Below, piece after piece: positions 10,440-22,362 of a stretch of 64,000 bases of DNA. This DNA is from Parelaphostrongylus tenuis (taxonomy: Eukaryota; Nematoda; Chromadorea; Rhabditida; Metastrongylidae). A program made the translations under genes and the position numbers. Position 1 is the stretch's first letter. The number at the start of each line of letters is the position of its first letter. Below the pieces are notes generated by a model that did no database searches, had not been told where the DNA came from, and saw only the letters and a program-made list of their open reading frames with translations. The stretch covers positions 62,001 to 126,000 of the forward strand of contig JAHQIW010005952.1 in the NCBI GenBank assembly GCA_019055375.1, given 5' to 3'.

Positions 10440-12880
10440 AATTTAGGAATGCAAAAATTCACACATCGTATATTTGTAATGGATTTTTGGCTCTTGAATG
10501 TTTTCACACAGTTTGAAGGGCCGAAAAGATATTGATATAATACGGATTATTAAACAAAAGAAAGACCATTTAATAGTTTTATGAACGAGCTTGTAAATTC
10601 GAGGGATTTCAGCAACACTCATATTGGCAAACGCAGCAAATACTTTTACGAGTATAATAGCTGTCAATTCATATGATTTGTGTGCTTCTCCATACTTTCG
10701 TTATTAGGTGTGAATTTTCTTGTGACCCAACACTCCTTGATATGCATTATCAAGAACAGAGGCTTGAGAGGACACGAGTTGGGTCGAAGCACTGCTCACT
10801 GGTTGAGCTATTCTCCAAGTGAGTCAGACTGCTGAGATTGCTAGCACAGCTAGTACTTTGAACACTGATTCTACTGTGCACCTTGTGACAAAATCTTTCA
10901 GAGAACTCAGTATCAACTCTCTTCGAAAATTTATTGATATTATGACAATACTCCATTTTCAGCATTCACTCCCAATCTCATTACTTTGATATTTGTCCTA
11001 ATAACACCAATCACATTTCCTCGTCCGTTCAGCGGAAACTGCAGACGGTTCTTTTCCATTGTTTGGGAACATGATTATACAACCCCATTCGTTGTACAAG
11101 AGCTTTTTACAGCAGTGTCGGTAAACATGTAAAAGCTTTTTGATAAATCCCAAATGTCGAAGCCTCAGTAGTGAAAACCACAATTTCGACGTCTCGACGA
11201 ATTAGAACCGGGCGATGTGCAGTGCAAATGGGTGAAAACATTGGTGGGCGAAGAAACCAGTGAACTATTACTGCACGCTGCAGCGTTGATCTGAACACCA
11301 TAGATTCAAACGTGTGCTTGCTACTGAAGACGATAAATTGATGTTTTCTCTGTGAGCAAATACATGGACACTGTTTGTGAACATGCCAGTTTCCAAAGCG
11401 CAAGCATCTAAACATCTCAACGAATAATACTGTACGCAGAGTCGAGGCCGGATGAATGGATACGGCACGGATTAATTATAAAAGAAATAAAAATCTCCGT
11501 TAGAAGGTACCGTCAACGTTCTTTCCAAAGGAAGAAGGCTCCCTTTCTTAGCAAAGTTTGTTGCATGTTTGACATATGGCGCTTCGGAAATGGAGATTGA
11601 AATCGGACATCAAACATATCAAGAAAGCTTAACTATCCACGTTCCCTCCTGTCATCGCGAAGATGATATGGAAGTTCTTCTCGGTTAAGGTTTTGGCGCC
11701 ACTGTCTTCTTTAACATTGATGACTTGAGTCAACTGTAAAAAGCCCTTCGTCCTCAAAGTGGCTCTCACTTTCGTTGTCCTTTGAGTCGAATCTTCTTCA
11801 AAGCAAAGAACGAAGACAGTTGCAATGCTTTACTAAAGCACTTATGACTCGAGAGACATCGAAGATGAAAATGGAACGAGGACGAACGACTATGGACAAG
11901 AGACTCGATTCAACTTTGAAAAAGAAGAAGTTGAGGCGTTAATGGATTGAAAGTTTTGTAACATCCCCGAGACATTAGCAAATTAGAAAAGAGACTTCCA
12001 CTCTCGTTGTTTACGCATTCCTGTCTATCTCCTATAGGGTTTTAAAGAGGTGTATTCATAAATATGGGCCCTTGTTCTTTCTTTGTCTTGCAATAGCTCA
12101 CTATCGAAAAGAGAGACTCAAGTATTACTTCGTCTTTAAGATGTTTGCTTCCCTCTGATGTTCTTTGCAGTTGTTTCAGCAATTCGTCGATAAAAGCTTG
12201 TGCACTGTCGTATTTGAGTTCCAATCAAGATATGATTTTTTGAGATCATTCTCGTTGTCAGTAACATTTCCAGTTTTTGTTATTTATTTGGAAAATTTTC
12301 CCATTTCGTGAAGTTTTCTAAATTTGTATTGAAATCATAGAAGAAACTTTGCTCTATCGTTGTTCTGCTTAACGACTTGACATTATATAAAACTAAAACC
12401 ATGGATACCCTTTTTGAAGAATCGAGCCCGGTTGAGCATGAGGGCACGTGGCGCATCCCCAGGTGGTGGATAGGGAAATAAACGCGAACAAAAAGCGACC
12501 GTGTGCTTCCCACAGAAGCAGGTGGATTCAGGAAATGAGCTCCTGCTTATGCAGCGCCGACTTGACAAATTTTATTCTTACGAGTCAAGTCGGCCAAAAG
12601 CTTGCAATCAGGCGGTTGGGAAGTACATGGGAGGCGGTCAGAAGTCGCCTTTAGCAACAAGCTTCTCCTTCTCATCCGAGATAGACTGGCAAGCTATTCA
12701 TGAGTAACCAGCCCCCACGTTTAGAGCCTAGCAAGTTTGGTATCGAAATACTAGAAACAGCAATAAATGTGGGCCTCATTCCCCTGACCTCGAAGGAGCC
12801 CCTGGTACGGCAGCGCCAGTTAGAACGAGTATTGAAAGGTTGCTAAAATCTCAGGGCCGAATTAGGCTGCCAAAATAGAA
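10440..12880. other. Non-coding stretch with no recognised gene
   Basis: Open frames up to about 100 codons (for example minus strand 11107-11415) lack recognisable domains or splice-bounded structure. 12430-12880 is GC-richer and runs directly into the RTE endonuclease fragment that follows, so it may be that element's 5' region, but I cannot show this. Confidence 0.35.
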
Positions 12881-13200
12881 ACGGGCTAGAATGACGATCC
12901 ATACCTATAAAGTACGAACACTTCCTCACAAATCCGCTGCAGAAGATCATTGATTCAAGCAAGAAGAATAAGCTACAACGTCATTGGCCTGGCTGAGACG
13001 AGAAGGCGCCATCCTTTTCACGCTGTTAATGACATCGGAGAAAAACTGTTCTTTGGAGCATGTGGCCGTAAAGATGTCGGCGGCGTCGGTGTCCTCGTCA
13101 GATCGAATTTGACCGTGGACATTGATTTATTCGAACAACTAACAACCCGTATCAGACGACTGCGGTTAAAGCGATGTGCATCAATGCCGCCTTGAAAAAA
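12881..13200 (+). mobile_element. RTE-type non-LTR retrotransposon, endonuclease fragment
   Basis: The plus strand encodes the start of an apurinic-type endonuclease domain: VRTLPHKSAAEDH, then after a one-base frameshift near 12943, IQARRISYNVIGLAETRRRH (catalytic E in ETRRRHP), GEKLFFGACGRKDVGGVGVL and FEQLTTRIRRLRLKRC. This arrangement matches RTE/BovB-like elements abundant in hookworm genomes (from memory). The homology stops at 13195, followed by an A-rich run, so the rest of the endonuclease and the entire reverse transcriptase are absent. Confidence 0.75.
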
Positions 13201-13399
13201 AAAATTTCTGAGTTTCTTGAGATTTGAACTATCGAATGACTATTGAAGTCTTGCTTCTTCATTGTTTTTGAGGTCTCAAAGATGCTGAGAGAAAAGGTAT
13301 TGTAGTATACCTTTAACTAGAGACCTGTAATCGACGTAAGACACTTCATGTCGAGAGAGAACTTTCACCTTGCGCAGGCAGCGCAAAATATTCGCCTTG

Positions 13400-13403
<4 letters not shown>

Positions 13404-13446
<43 letters not shown>

Positions 13447-13481
13447 ATTTATATATATATATAATATATATATATATAAAA
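13404..13481. repeat. AT microsatellite
   Basis: Nearly pure (AT)n with occasional TTTA interruptions. It lies immediately 3' (in SINE orientation) of the SINE at 13484-13780. Confidence 0.9.
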
Positions 13482-13483
13482 GG

Positions 13484-13780
13484 ATAGAGGATGAAGCTCT
13501 CGGCGTTGATCAATCCCTGAGGGATGCGCCATGCATTCGACTTAATTTTTAACTTCGTTTGAGGTGATTGAATGCATACTTGGTCTTTACAATGACTCGC
13601 GGTGGCCTCCCGCTGAACCGAGTCAGTGCTGCTTATTCTCCCAGACAATCTGAGACCTGTCTGGTACCAATTTACCGATGCCGGAGGGATGGATGGTTTG
13701 GTGAGCCACGAGCGCGGGATCGAATCATTGACTTCGTGTGCGACGCAGGGCACCTCTAACCACTGCGCCACATGCGCTCA
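13484..13780 (-). mobile_element. tRNA-derived SINE
   Basis: The element reads on the minus strand: head GTGGCGCAGTGGTTAGAGGT (A-box-like) and, further in, GATTCGATCCCGCGCTCGTG (B-box-like), then the body and a tail reading GAGAGCTTCATCCTCTATCC. The same order is seen at 34088-34390, 35961-36248, 38671-38945 and 42174-42465. The frame translated through it (MAQWLEVP...) is an artefact of the repeat. Confidence 0.75.
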
Positions 13781-13792
13781 CATATATCAGTA

Positions 13793-14080
13793 GGGCGTCA
13801 CTAGTGTAACGGATAGAGCACGCATTTCCGGAAAAAAAAATATATATATAATATATATCGGGCAGATTCCCTTACAGGAGACTGGCTGAGGCGAAAGTAC
13901 CGCGCTACTGAAGATGCTGGAAGGCCGAAACGCACGTCTAGTACTAAATGTCATAACAGGCCTTCTGGAAGGGTTAAAATATGTTGTCTCAATACTAATA
14001 ATTAGGGGAAAGTCACTGCCCAGCAAAAAGTTTTTTATCCCTGCCGGATAACGGAAATAATCCATTATTTGTTGCATGCT
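13793..14080 (+). mobile_element. Repeat with tRNA-like head, TA tract and hammerhead
   Basis: 13793-13835 is a tRNA-like head (AGTGTAACGGATAGAGCACG). A short (TA)n follows at 13841-13858, then about 200 bp holding a hammerhead core (13902-13946) and the family phrase AACAGGCCTTCTGGAAGGG. These may be three separate insertions. Confidence 0.4.
13902..13946 (+). ncRNA. Type I hammerhead ribozyme-like motif
   Basis: Core CUGAAGA 13908-13914 (position 7 is A, which is allowed), a weak stem II (CU...GG with GGAA loop; outermost pair lost), GAAA 13927-13930, stem III ACG/CGU with CA loop, triplet GUC with predicted cleavage after 13938, and stem I CUA/UAG plus a G-U pair. The invariant core is complete but stem II is damaged, so activity is uncertain. 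Confidence 0.6.
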
Positions 14081-14084
14081 TGCT

Positions 14085-15000
14085 AAGATTAGAAATAGTG
14101 TGGTGATTAGTGATATAGTGTATCACAAGCAAGGTCATAAGTGAGATACTGGTTCACTTCATCCTCAAACATACTCTTGAAATCAATCAAAGAACGCTCT
14201 AGCTCGGCTACCTCCTTACAAGAATAATCGTCTCGATCAACATTCTGCGACATGCATGAAGAAGACAAAGCTTAAAAGCAACAGTCGAAAGATCACGTGA
14301 AATGTGCGAAACTTTTTGTTGATGATGCTCACGTGGAAATAAACTGAGTGCGAGAAGTGCTGGAGAACACACTGTAAGGTGTGATAAAATGTGACGTAAA
14401 TTGTGAAAATTGACGGCCCTTACAATTCTCGTTGCTCTATCAAGTCTCTCGATTTCCTTAGAAAACGCTAAAGTAATAGTTTAACTTGAACTAAAGGTCG
14501 CTTTGCGTAAGTCTGTCGTTTTCTCTTAGAGGCTATGCCGTCGATGATTCACGTTATCGCATCTTCTAAAATTCTATCGAGCAAAAATCAACGAAGTGCG
14601 CTGATGCTTGTGCACTCCAAATGTCATGCTCTACAATGAAGCTAATCATTCCTATTTCGCTGTTGCTTTCAGTAGCATACCACGACCAACAGAGCATCAT
14701 CGGCCGTTGAACTACTACGGGCAGCATGTAGTTCGTTTCCTCAGCTTGCTCTTTACAGGTAAAATATTGGGCCGTGTGTGAAATCCTCAGCTACTCAACA
14801 AATTTCTTGTTCCAAAAAAAAAGGGTTAGAGAGGAGGTAGTGTAGAACTTTGTCTATTTTTTCTAGCCAATTTTGCAACCTAAAACTCGGAGGGAATACT
14901 TCATGTCATTTTTATTCAACAGAGTTCTAAAATTAGAGAGGAAGATTGTGACAGAAAAGGTTCGGTGTAGAACTTTTCCGATAATGGTTCTATACCGCGG
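14085..15000. other. Non-coding stretch before the satellite
   Basis: No gene or clear repeat. 14240-14290 (CATGCATGAAGAAGAC...) weakly resembles sequences bordering the other satellite block at 26120-26150. Confidence 0.3.
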
Positions 15001-15004
15001 ATGA

Positions 15005-18000
15005 GAATGTAGCATGCTTGCACATCAGGACTGACGGCTGCGCACGAGGTATGACAAGAGCGAAGTCATCGCACTACCGTGTCACAGACGGCGCTGCAAC
15101 GACTCTAAAAGTACAATTCGGACGAAACTATCTGTGGTCTTCAAGCGAAAACAAGGCATTCGCACATGATAAAACAGGATCGGCATATAAAGGGAAGCAA
15201 GGAGCAAAAACATTGCACTGCTGTGCTTTAAACGTGTGATTCAAAAGTATGAAGCACTGTAACGGTTATAAGGGTACAATTCGAGAGGACTGACTCATGA
15301 TTTCCACGTGAAAACAACGGCACTGACGCGTCGACCACAAGGTCGACGAATATAGTTACAAAAACAGCAAAGGCACAAAAACGCCGTGGCTCACAGAAGC
15401 GATACGTAGGTGCCTCGGTACAGTAATACCTTTAACTTGACAAGGAAAAGAATTTATGGTTCAAGCGCGAAAACAACAGCATTGACCCAGAGTGCCATGT
15501 GGCCCGCATTTGCACGTTTGATATCAGCAGAGAGTGCGAATTGCAGCGCCTCAGATGTGTGATTTGAAGTAGCAACGGCACTATAATCGCCTGTCAAAGG
15601 TACAATTCAAGAGAACTGACTTATGGTTTCCACGTGAAAACAACGCATTCACCCCTAATGCATGAGGACCGTATTTACTCTTTGATATGAGCAGAAAGAG
15701 CACACTGATGCGCCTCAGAGGTCTGATCTCAATTAGCAATGGCACTATAAACACTGTTAAGGTACAATTCGAGAAAAGTGGCTAAGGTTTCCACGTGAGA
15801 ACAACGGCATTGACCCCTACTGCAATGAGCCCGCATTTGCACGGTTGGTGTCATCAGAGAGTGTGTTGCCGCGCCTCAGAGATGATTTCATGGATGATTG
15901 GGGCATATGAACGGCTGTCAAAGGTACAATTCAGAGAAGTGACAGATGATTTCCACATGAGAACAACGGCACTAACCCCCAATGCAACAAGGCCTGCATG
16001 TGCACGGTTGGTATTAGCAGAGAGAGTGTATTGTCGCACCTCAGAGGTGCGATTTCACGGAGCAGCGGCACTAAGAACGGCTGTTGAAGGTAAAATTAAA
16101 GAGAACTGGACCTATGGTTTCCAAGTGAAAACAACGGCACTGACCCACAATACATGAGGCCCGCATTCGCAAGGCTGGTATCATCAGAGGGTGTGTTCCC
16201 GCAAAAATGATTTCATGGAGCAGCGGCACCATGAAGGGCTGTTAAAGGTAAAATTTAAAAGAACTGACTTATAATTTACACGTGAGAACAACGACATTGA
16301 ACCATTATACCACAAGGTCCGCATCTGCACGGTTGGTATCAGCAGAGAGGAGTGTATTGCCGCGCCTCAGAGGTGTGATTTGAATTAGAAATGGCACTAT
16401 AAACGGCTGTTAAAGGTACAGTTCGAGAGAACTGGCATATAGTTTCCACGGCAAAACAACGGCATTGACCCATAACAATAAGGTCCGCATTTGCACGGTT
16501 GGTATCAGCAGAGTGAGTTTATTGCCGCGCATCAGAGGTGTAATGTGATGTAGCAACGCACTACAGACGGCTATTAAACGTACAGTTTGAGAGAACTGGC
16601 ATATGGTTTCCACGTGGAAACAACGGCATTGACCCATAATACCATAAGACCCGCATTTGCACGGTTGGTATCAGGAGAGCGAGCGTAATGTCGCGTCTCA
16701 GCGGTTTGATTTGAATTAGTAATGGCACTATGAGCGGATGTTAAAAGTATGATTCGAAAGAACTGGCTCATGGTTTCCACGTGAAAACACGGCACTGACC
16801 ATAATAAAATAAGGCCCGCATTTGCACGGTTGGCATCAGGAGAGGGAGCGTATTGCCGCGCCTCAGAGGTGTGATTTGATGGACCTACGCACTACAGACG
16901 GCTATCAAAGGTAGAGTTTGAGAGAACTGGCTTATAGTTTCCACGTAAAAACAACGGCATTGACCCTTAATACCGTAAGACCCGCATTTGCACTGTTGGT
17001 AGCAGCAAGAGGTGCGTATTGCCGCGCCTCAGATGTGTGATGTGATGGAGCAACGCACTACAGACGGATATCAAAGGTACAGTTTCGAGAGAACTGGCTT
17101 ATGGTTTCCACGTGAAAACAACGGCATTGAAACATAACACCGTAAGGCCCGCATTTGCACGGTTGGTATCTCAGAGGGAGCGTATTAGCTCGCCTAAGAT
17201 GTGTGATTTGAAATGGTAATGGCACTGTAAACGGTTGTCAGAAGTACGATTCGAGAGAACTGGCTTATGGTTTCCACGTGAAAACAACGGCATTGACCCA
17301 TATACCGTAAGGCCCGCATTTGCACGGTTGGTATCATCAGAGAGAGCGTATTGCCGCGCCTCAGATGTGTGATTTGAAATAGTAATGGTACCACAGACGG
17401 CTATTAAAGGTGCATTTCGAGAGAACTGGCATATGGTTTCCACGTGAAAACAACGGCATTTACCCATAATACCATAAGGCCCGAATTTGCACGGTTGGTA
17501 TCACTAGAGGAAGCGTATTAGCTCGCCTAAGTTGTGTGATTTGAATAGTAATGGCACTACAACGGTCTATCAAAGTACATTTCGAGAGAACTGGCATATG
17601 GTTTCCACGTGAAAACAACGGCATTGACCCATAATACCATAAGGCCCGCATTTGCACGGTTGGTATCACCAGAGGGAGCGTATTGCCACGCCTCAGATGT
17701 GTGATTTGAAAGGTAATGGCACTGTAAACGGTTGTTAGAAGTACGATTCGAGAGAACTGGCTTATGGTTTCCACGTGAAAACAACGGCATTGACCCATAA
17801 TAAAATAAGGCCCGCATTTGCACGGTTGGTATCATCAGAGGGAGCGTATTGCCGCGCCTCAGATGTGTGAATTTGAATTAGTAATGGCACTGCAGACGGC
17901 TATTAAAGGTACATTCGAGAGAACTGGCATATGTTTCCACGCGAAAAACAACGGCATTGACCCATAATACCATAAGGCCCGCATTTGCACGGTTGGTATC

Positions 18001-21000
18001 ACAGAGGGAGCGTATTGCCAGCGCCTCAGATGTGTGATTTGAATGGTAATGGCACTATAAACGGTTCTCAAAGTACGATTTCGAGAGAACTGGCTATGGT
18101 TTCCACGCGAAAACAACGGCATTGACTCATAATACCATAAGGCACGCATTTGCACGGTTGTGCTATCAGAGGGAGCGTATTAGCTCGCCCAAGTTGTGTG
18201 ATTTGAAATGGTAATGGCACTGTAACGGTTGTTAGAAGTACGATTCGAGAGAACTGGCTTATGGTTTCCACGCGAAAACAACGGCATTGACCCATAATAC
18301 CATAAGGCACGCATTTGCACGGTTGGTCTATCAGAGGGAGCGTATTAGCTCGCCTAAGTGTGTGATTTGAAATGGTAATGGCACTGTAAACGGTTGTTAG
18401 ATGTACGATTCGAGAGAACTGGCTCATGGTTTCCACGTGAAAACAACGGCATTGACCCATAATAACATAAGGCCCGCATTTGCACGGTTGGTATCACCAG
18501 AGGGAGCGTATTGCCACGCCTCAGATGTGTGATTTGAAATGGTAATGGCACTGTAAACGGTTGTTGAATTACGATTCGAGAAAACTGGCTTATGGTTTCC
18601 ACGTGAAAACAACGGCATTGACCCATGATACCATAAGGCCCGCATTTGCACAGTTGGTTTCATCAGAGGGAGCGTATTGCCGCGCCTCAGATGTGTAATT
18701 TGAATTAGTAATGGCACTGCAAGACCGCTATAAAGGTGCATATCGAGAGAACTGGCATATTATTTCCACGCGAAAAACAACGGCATTGACCCATAATACC
18801 ATAAGGCCCGCATTTGCACGGTTGGTATCTCAGAGGGAGCGTATTAGCTCGCCTAAGATGTGTGATTTGAAATGGTAATGGCACTGTAAACGATTGCTAG
18901 AAGTACGATTCGAGAGAACTGGCATATGGTTTCCACGTGAAAACAACGGCATTGACCCATAATACCATAAGGCCCGCATTTGCACAGTTGGTATACAGAG
19001 GGAGCGTATTGCACGCCTCAGATGTGTGATTTGAAATGGTAATGGCACTATAAACGGTTGTTAGAAGTACGATTCGAGAGAACTGGCTTATGGTTTCCAC
19101 GTGAAAACAACGGCATTGACCCATAATACCATAAGGCCCGCATTTGCACGGTTGGTATTAGCAGAAGGAGCGCTATTGCCGCGCCTCAGCTGTGTGATTT
19201 GAATCAGTAATGGCACTATAGACGGATGTTAAAGTACGATTCGAGAGAACTGGCTTATGGTTTCCACTGAAAACAACGGCATTGACCCATAATACCATAA
19301 GGCCCGCATTTGCACGGTTGGTATTAGCAGAGGGAGCGTATTGCCGCGCCTCAGATGTGTGATTTGAAATAGTAATGGCACTACAGACCGCTATCTAAAG
19401 GTAGCATTCGAGAGAACTGGCATATTGTTTCCACGCGAAAAACAACGGCATTGACCCATAATACCATAAGGCCCGCATTTGCACGGTTGGTATTACCAGA
19501 GGGAGCGTATTAGCTCGCCTAAGTTGTGATTTGAAATGGTAATGGCACTGTAACGGTTGTTAGAAGTACGATTCGAGAGAACTGGCTTATGGTTTCCACG
19601 TGAAAACAACGGCATTGACCCATAATACCATAAGGCCCGCATTTGCACGGTTGGTATCACCAGAGGGAGCGTATTAGCTCGCCTAAGTTGTGTGATTTGA
19701 AATGGTAATGGCACTGTAAACGTTGTTAGAAGTACGATTTCGAGAGAACTGGCTTATGGTTTCCACGTGAAAACAACGGCATTGACCCATGATACCATAA
19801 GGCCCGCATTTGCACGGTTGGTATCACAGAGGGAGCGTATTGCCACGCCTCAGATGTGTGATTTGAAATGGTAATGGCACTGTAAACGGTTGTTAGAAGT
19901 ACGATTCGAGAGAACTGGCTTATGGTTTCCACATTAAAACAACGGCATTGACCCATGATACCATAAGGCCCGCATTTGCACGGTTGGTATCAGCAGAGGG
20001 AGCGTATTGCCGCGCCTCAGATGTGTGATTTGAAATGGTAATGGCACTGTAAACGGTTGTTAGAAGTACGATTCGAGAGAACTGGCATATGGTTTCCACG
20101 TGAAAACAACGGCATTGACCCATAATACCATAAGGCCCGCATTTGCACGGTTGGTATTACGAGAGGGAGCGTATTGCCACGCCTCAGATGTGTGATTTGA
20201 AATGGTAATGGCACTGTAAACGGTTGTTAGAAGTACGAGTTCGAGAGAACTGGCTTATGGTTTCCACGTGAAAACAACGGCATTGACCCATAATACCATA
20301 AGGCCCGCATTTGCACGGTTGGTATCAGCAGAAGGAGCGTATTGCCGCCTGAATTTCGTGTGATTTGAATGAGCAATGGCACTGCAAACGGCTATTGAAG
20401 GTACAGTTCGAGAGAACTGGCATATGGTTTCCACGTGAAAACAAAGGTATTGACCATAATACCAAAAGCCCGCATTTGCACGGTTGTATCAGCAGAGGAG
20501 CGTATTGCCGTGCCTCTTCGGTGAGATCTGATGAGCAACGGCACTACAAACGGCTATTGAAGGTACAGTTTCGAGAAAACTGGTATATGGTTTCCACGTG
20601 AAAACAAAGGTACTGACCAATAATACCATAAGGCCCGCATTTGCACGGTTTTATCAGCAGAAGGAGCGTATTGCCGCGCCTCATCTGTGTGACCTGATGT
20701 AGCAACGCCAGTACAAACAACTACTAAAGGCACCACAGTTTCAAGAGAAATGGCATATGGTTTCCACGTGAAAACCAGGGCATTGAGCTATGATGCCATG
20801 AGGACCGCATTTGCACGGCTTGTATCAGCAAAGAGTGTATTGCCGCTCCTCGGAGGTGTGATTTGATGGAGCAACGGCCCTATAAAGTGCTGCTGAAGGT
20901 ACAGTTCGAGAGAACTGACTTATGGTTTGCGCGCGAAAACAACGGTACTGACCCCTAATTCCATGTGCCCCGCCTTTACATGTTGGTATCAGAGAGTGCA

Positions 21001-21010
21001 TCCTATCACA
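15005..21010. repeat. 167-bp tandem satellite, about 35 copies
   Basis: Direct tandem repeats of about 167 bp. Landmarks in each unit are GGCCCGCATTTGCACGGTTG, GAGCGTATTGCCGCGCCTC, ATTCGAGAGAACTGGC and TTTCCACGTGAAAACAACGG. Copies from about 17.1 to 20.3 kb are highly similar; those toward both edges (15.0-16.9 and 20.35-21.0 kb) are more diverged, as expected for an array homogenised in its centre. Single-base deletions between copies are common. Minus-strand open frames (MGQCRCFHVET...) shift every unit because 167 is not a multiple of 3, so they are not genes. Unit length is close to one nucleosome repeat, and every unit has a CACGTG E-box. Confidence 0.95.
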
Positions 21011-21469
21011 AATAAAACTTGAAAGCTATTTGCTGTGTGAGTTGCAGCAAAATCATTAAAACTGGTCGAAATCAACCATTTTCGAAGAGTAACTGGCCAT
21101 GAGACATGACATTATTTCTAAAATTCATTCAAGACCTTGCTTCATTCTTTGCCCTCATCATTTGCTTGAAGAAAGATGAACTTGAGCTCTTATAATTTTC
21201 AGCATCTTAATGAAAAGAGCGCTATAACTCTGCAGCTTCAATTTCAAAAAACCGTGAAAAGTCATGATCAAGCCAGCAAAGTCATTCCTGATCTTATGCT
21301 TGTATTAGAGTTGAAATCCGGAAGCAATTTGAGATTGATCTTCTATCATCGAATCATCCGAATACTACACTTCAAGCCTTTGCCATGAAACAACAATGGA
21401 CAAACGCTGTAGACTCGCTATTTTTATTGCACCAGTTATCTCTTGAATGGACTGCTTCTATTATAGACC

Positions 21470-21830
21470 CTCTCAAAATAATATAATCTGACAAGGATAT
21501 AAAATGTTTTGCGCTGTTAGGTCTACTGGTATACAGGCCCCTGTTTCCCCCTATTGGGACTCATCAGCACCACTCTCCATCGGTTCAGCCGATCCTCTAA
21601 AGTTAACTAATCCTCTATAAAGGAATCGACGCCGAGTAGAAATCATCCCAAGTCAGATGATGGAGTCATCTGACATTGTGGTGACCGGCAGTTGATTACG
21701 TTGCTGTTATAATGAATCTTACCTCTTCTATCGACCGTCTGTTCGTAGACCCGCTCAAGATGATATAATCTGATAGGATATAACATGTTTTGATTTGTTA
21801 GGTCTAGTTCACCAGTTATCTCCAAATGCC
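21470..21830. mobile_element. Repeat element with hammerhead inside left arm
   Basis: Two direct copies of a ~75-bp segment (ATATAATCTGACAAGGATAT at about 21482 and its variant at about 21758) flank the hammerhead core and a small palindrome GTCAGATGATGGAGTCATCTGAC-like (about 21653-21675). It shares CGGTTCAGCC and TATAAAGGAATCGACG with the TIR elements elsewhere, so it belongs to the same broad family. Confidence 0.5.
21527..21572 (-). ncRNA. Type I hammerhead ribozyme (left arm copy)
   Basis: Minus strand: stem I UGGUG pairing with UACCA, core CUGAUGA (21567-21561), stem II UCCC/GGGG with AAUA loop and one unpaired G after the core, GAAA (21547-21544), stem III ACAG/CUGU with GGGC loop, triplet GUA with predicted cleavage between 21532 and 21531. 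Unlike the 10-kb copies, stem III is long enough to close as a monomer. Confidence 0.75.
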
Positions 21831-22283
21831 TTGTGAAAGTAGAAGTACTTATGTTTGCGAGATAACGATCCAAAGAGTGGTCTGTACGAATATTCAACAT
21901 TTCGGGAACCTATCAATTGCTTTATCTAGAACCAATCTCCTCGGCAAAATTCATTAAAAGTTTATGAGTACCGTTTTGTTGAAAAATAGTTCAAATTATT
22001 AGTCATGTATGGAGATTATGATTTCTTTTGTATTTAAAAGGATATAGAGCATACTATTTCGAAACAACTATTACCAGTTTAGCTGTTATCGAGGAAATTA
22101 CACCGCTTACTTTATTAGTGGAATTACACACTTGATACACCTATAACTGGAACAACTCTTCAGAAGATTATGGTTTGCGAAGATAACTAGTACAAAGTTC
22201 ATAGTTACCAGACGGATTTAATTGAATGTCTCAAATATGCAGCGATTTTTAGTGCAGTGTCTTAGAATAGTGAATTGTAGTTG

Positions 22284-22362
22284 ACGGCGGTTAGTGCAAC
22301 GGTTAGCATACGCTCCCGGAAAGAGTGAGATCTGAGTTCGAATCCCGGCCGACGCAAACGTT
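22284..22362 (+). repeat. tRNA-like SINE head at the palindrome junction
   Basis: GGCGGTTAGTGCAACGGTTA, then GAGTTCGAATCCCGGCC: a good T loop but only partial T stem and no clear acceptor stem. It starts within a few bases of the end of the left arm, so it is either the junction sequence or a repeat interrupted by the inversion. I do not call it a functional tRNA. Confidence 0.45.

Larger units (their letters stand above)
20450..22289. repeat. Left arm of large inverted duplication
   Basis: Reverse complement of 23742-25565, nearly identical. About 1.28 kb (21011-22289) is non-satellite, and the remainder is the last diverged satellite units, matched unit for unit. The pair is visible from the open frame starting MNLSSYNFQHLNEKS at 21176 (+), which reappears at 24856 (-), and MLNIRTDHSLDRYLANIS at 21900 (-), which reappears at 24131 (+). 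These frames are not recognisable proteins. The inner end is sharp at 22289. Confidence 0.92.

Noticed and set aside
13433..13771. 112-codon minus-strand frame (MAQWLEVPCVAHEVN)
   Set aside because: It is the tRNA-derived SINE plus an AT microsatellite. Such SINE frames are often mis-annotated as proteins.
20515..20535. CTGATGAG in the satellite as a hammerhead
   Set aside because: No GAAA or pairing stem II follows at the required distance, and the other satellite units lack it.
15854..20736. Many minus-strand open frames with repeated MGQCRCFHVET and FQITHLRRGN peptides
   Set aside because: They are the 167-bp satellite translated in successive frames; the unit is not a multiple of three and no start, splice or domain pattern supports coding.
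22284..22362. Possible functional tRNA gene
   Set aside because: The T loop is good, but the acceptor stem, anticodon arm and much of the T stem do not pair; similar heads recur as repeats.
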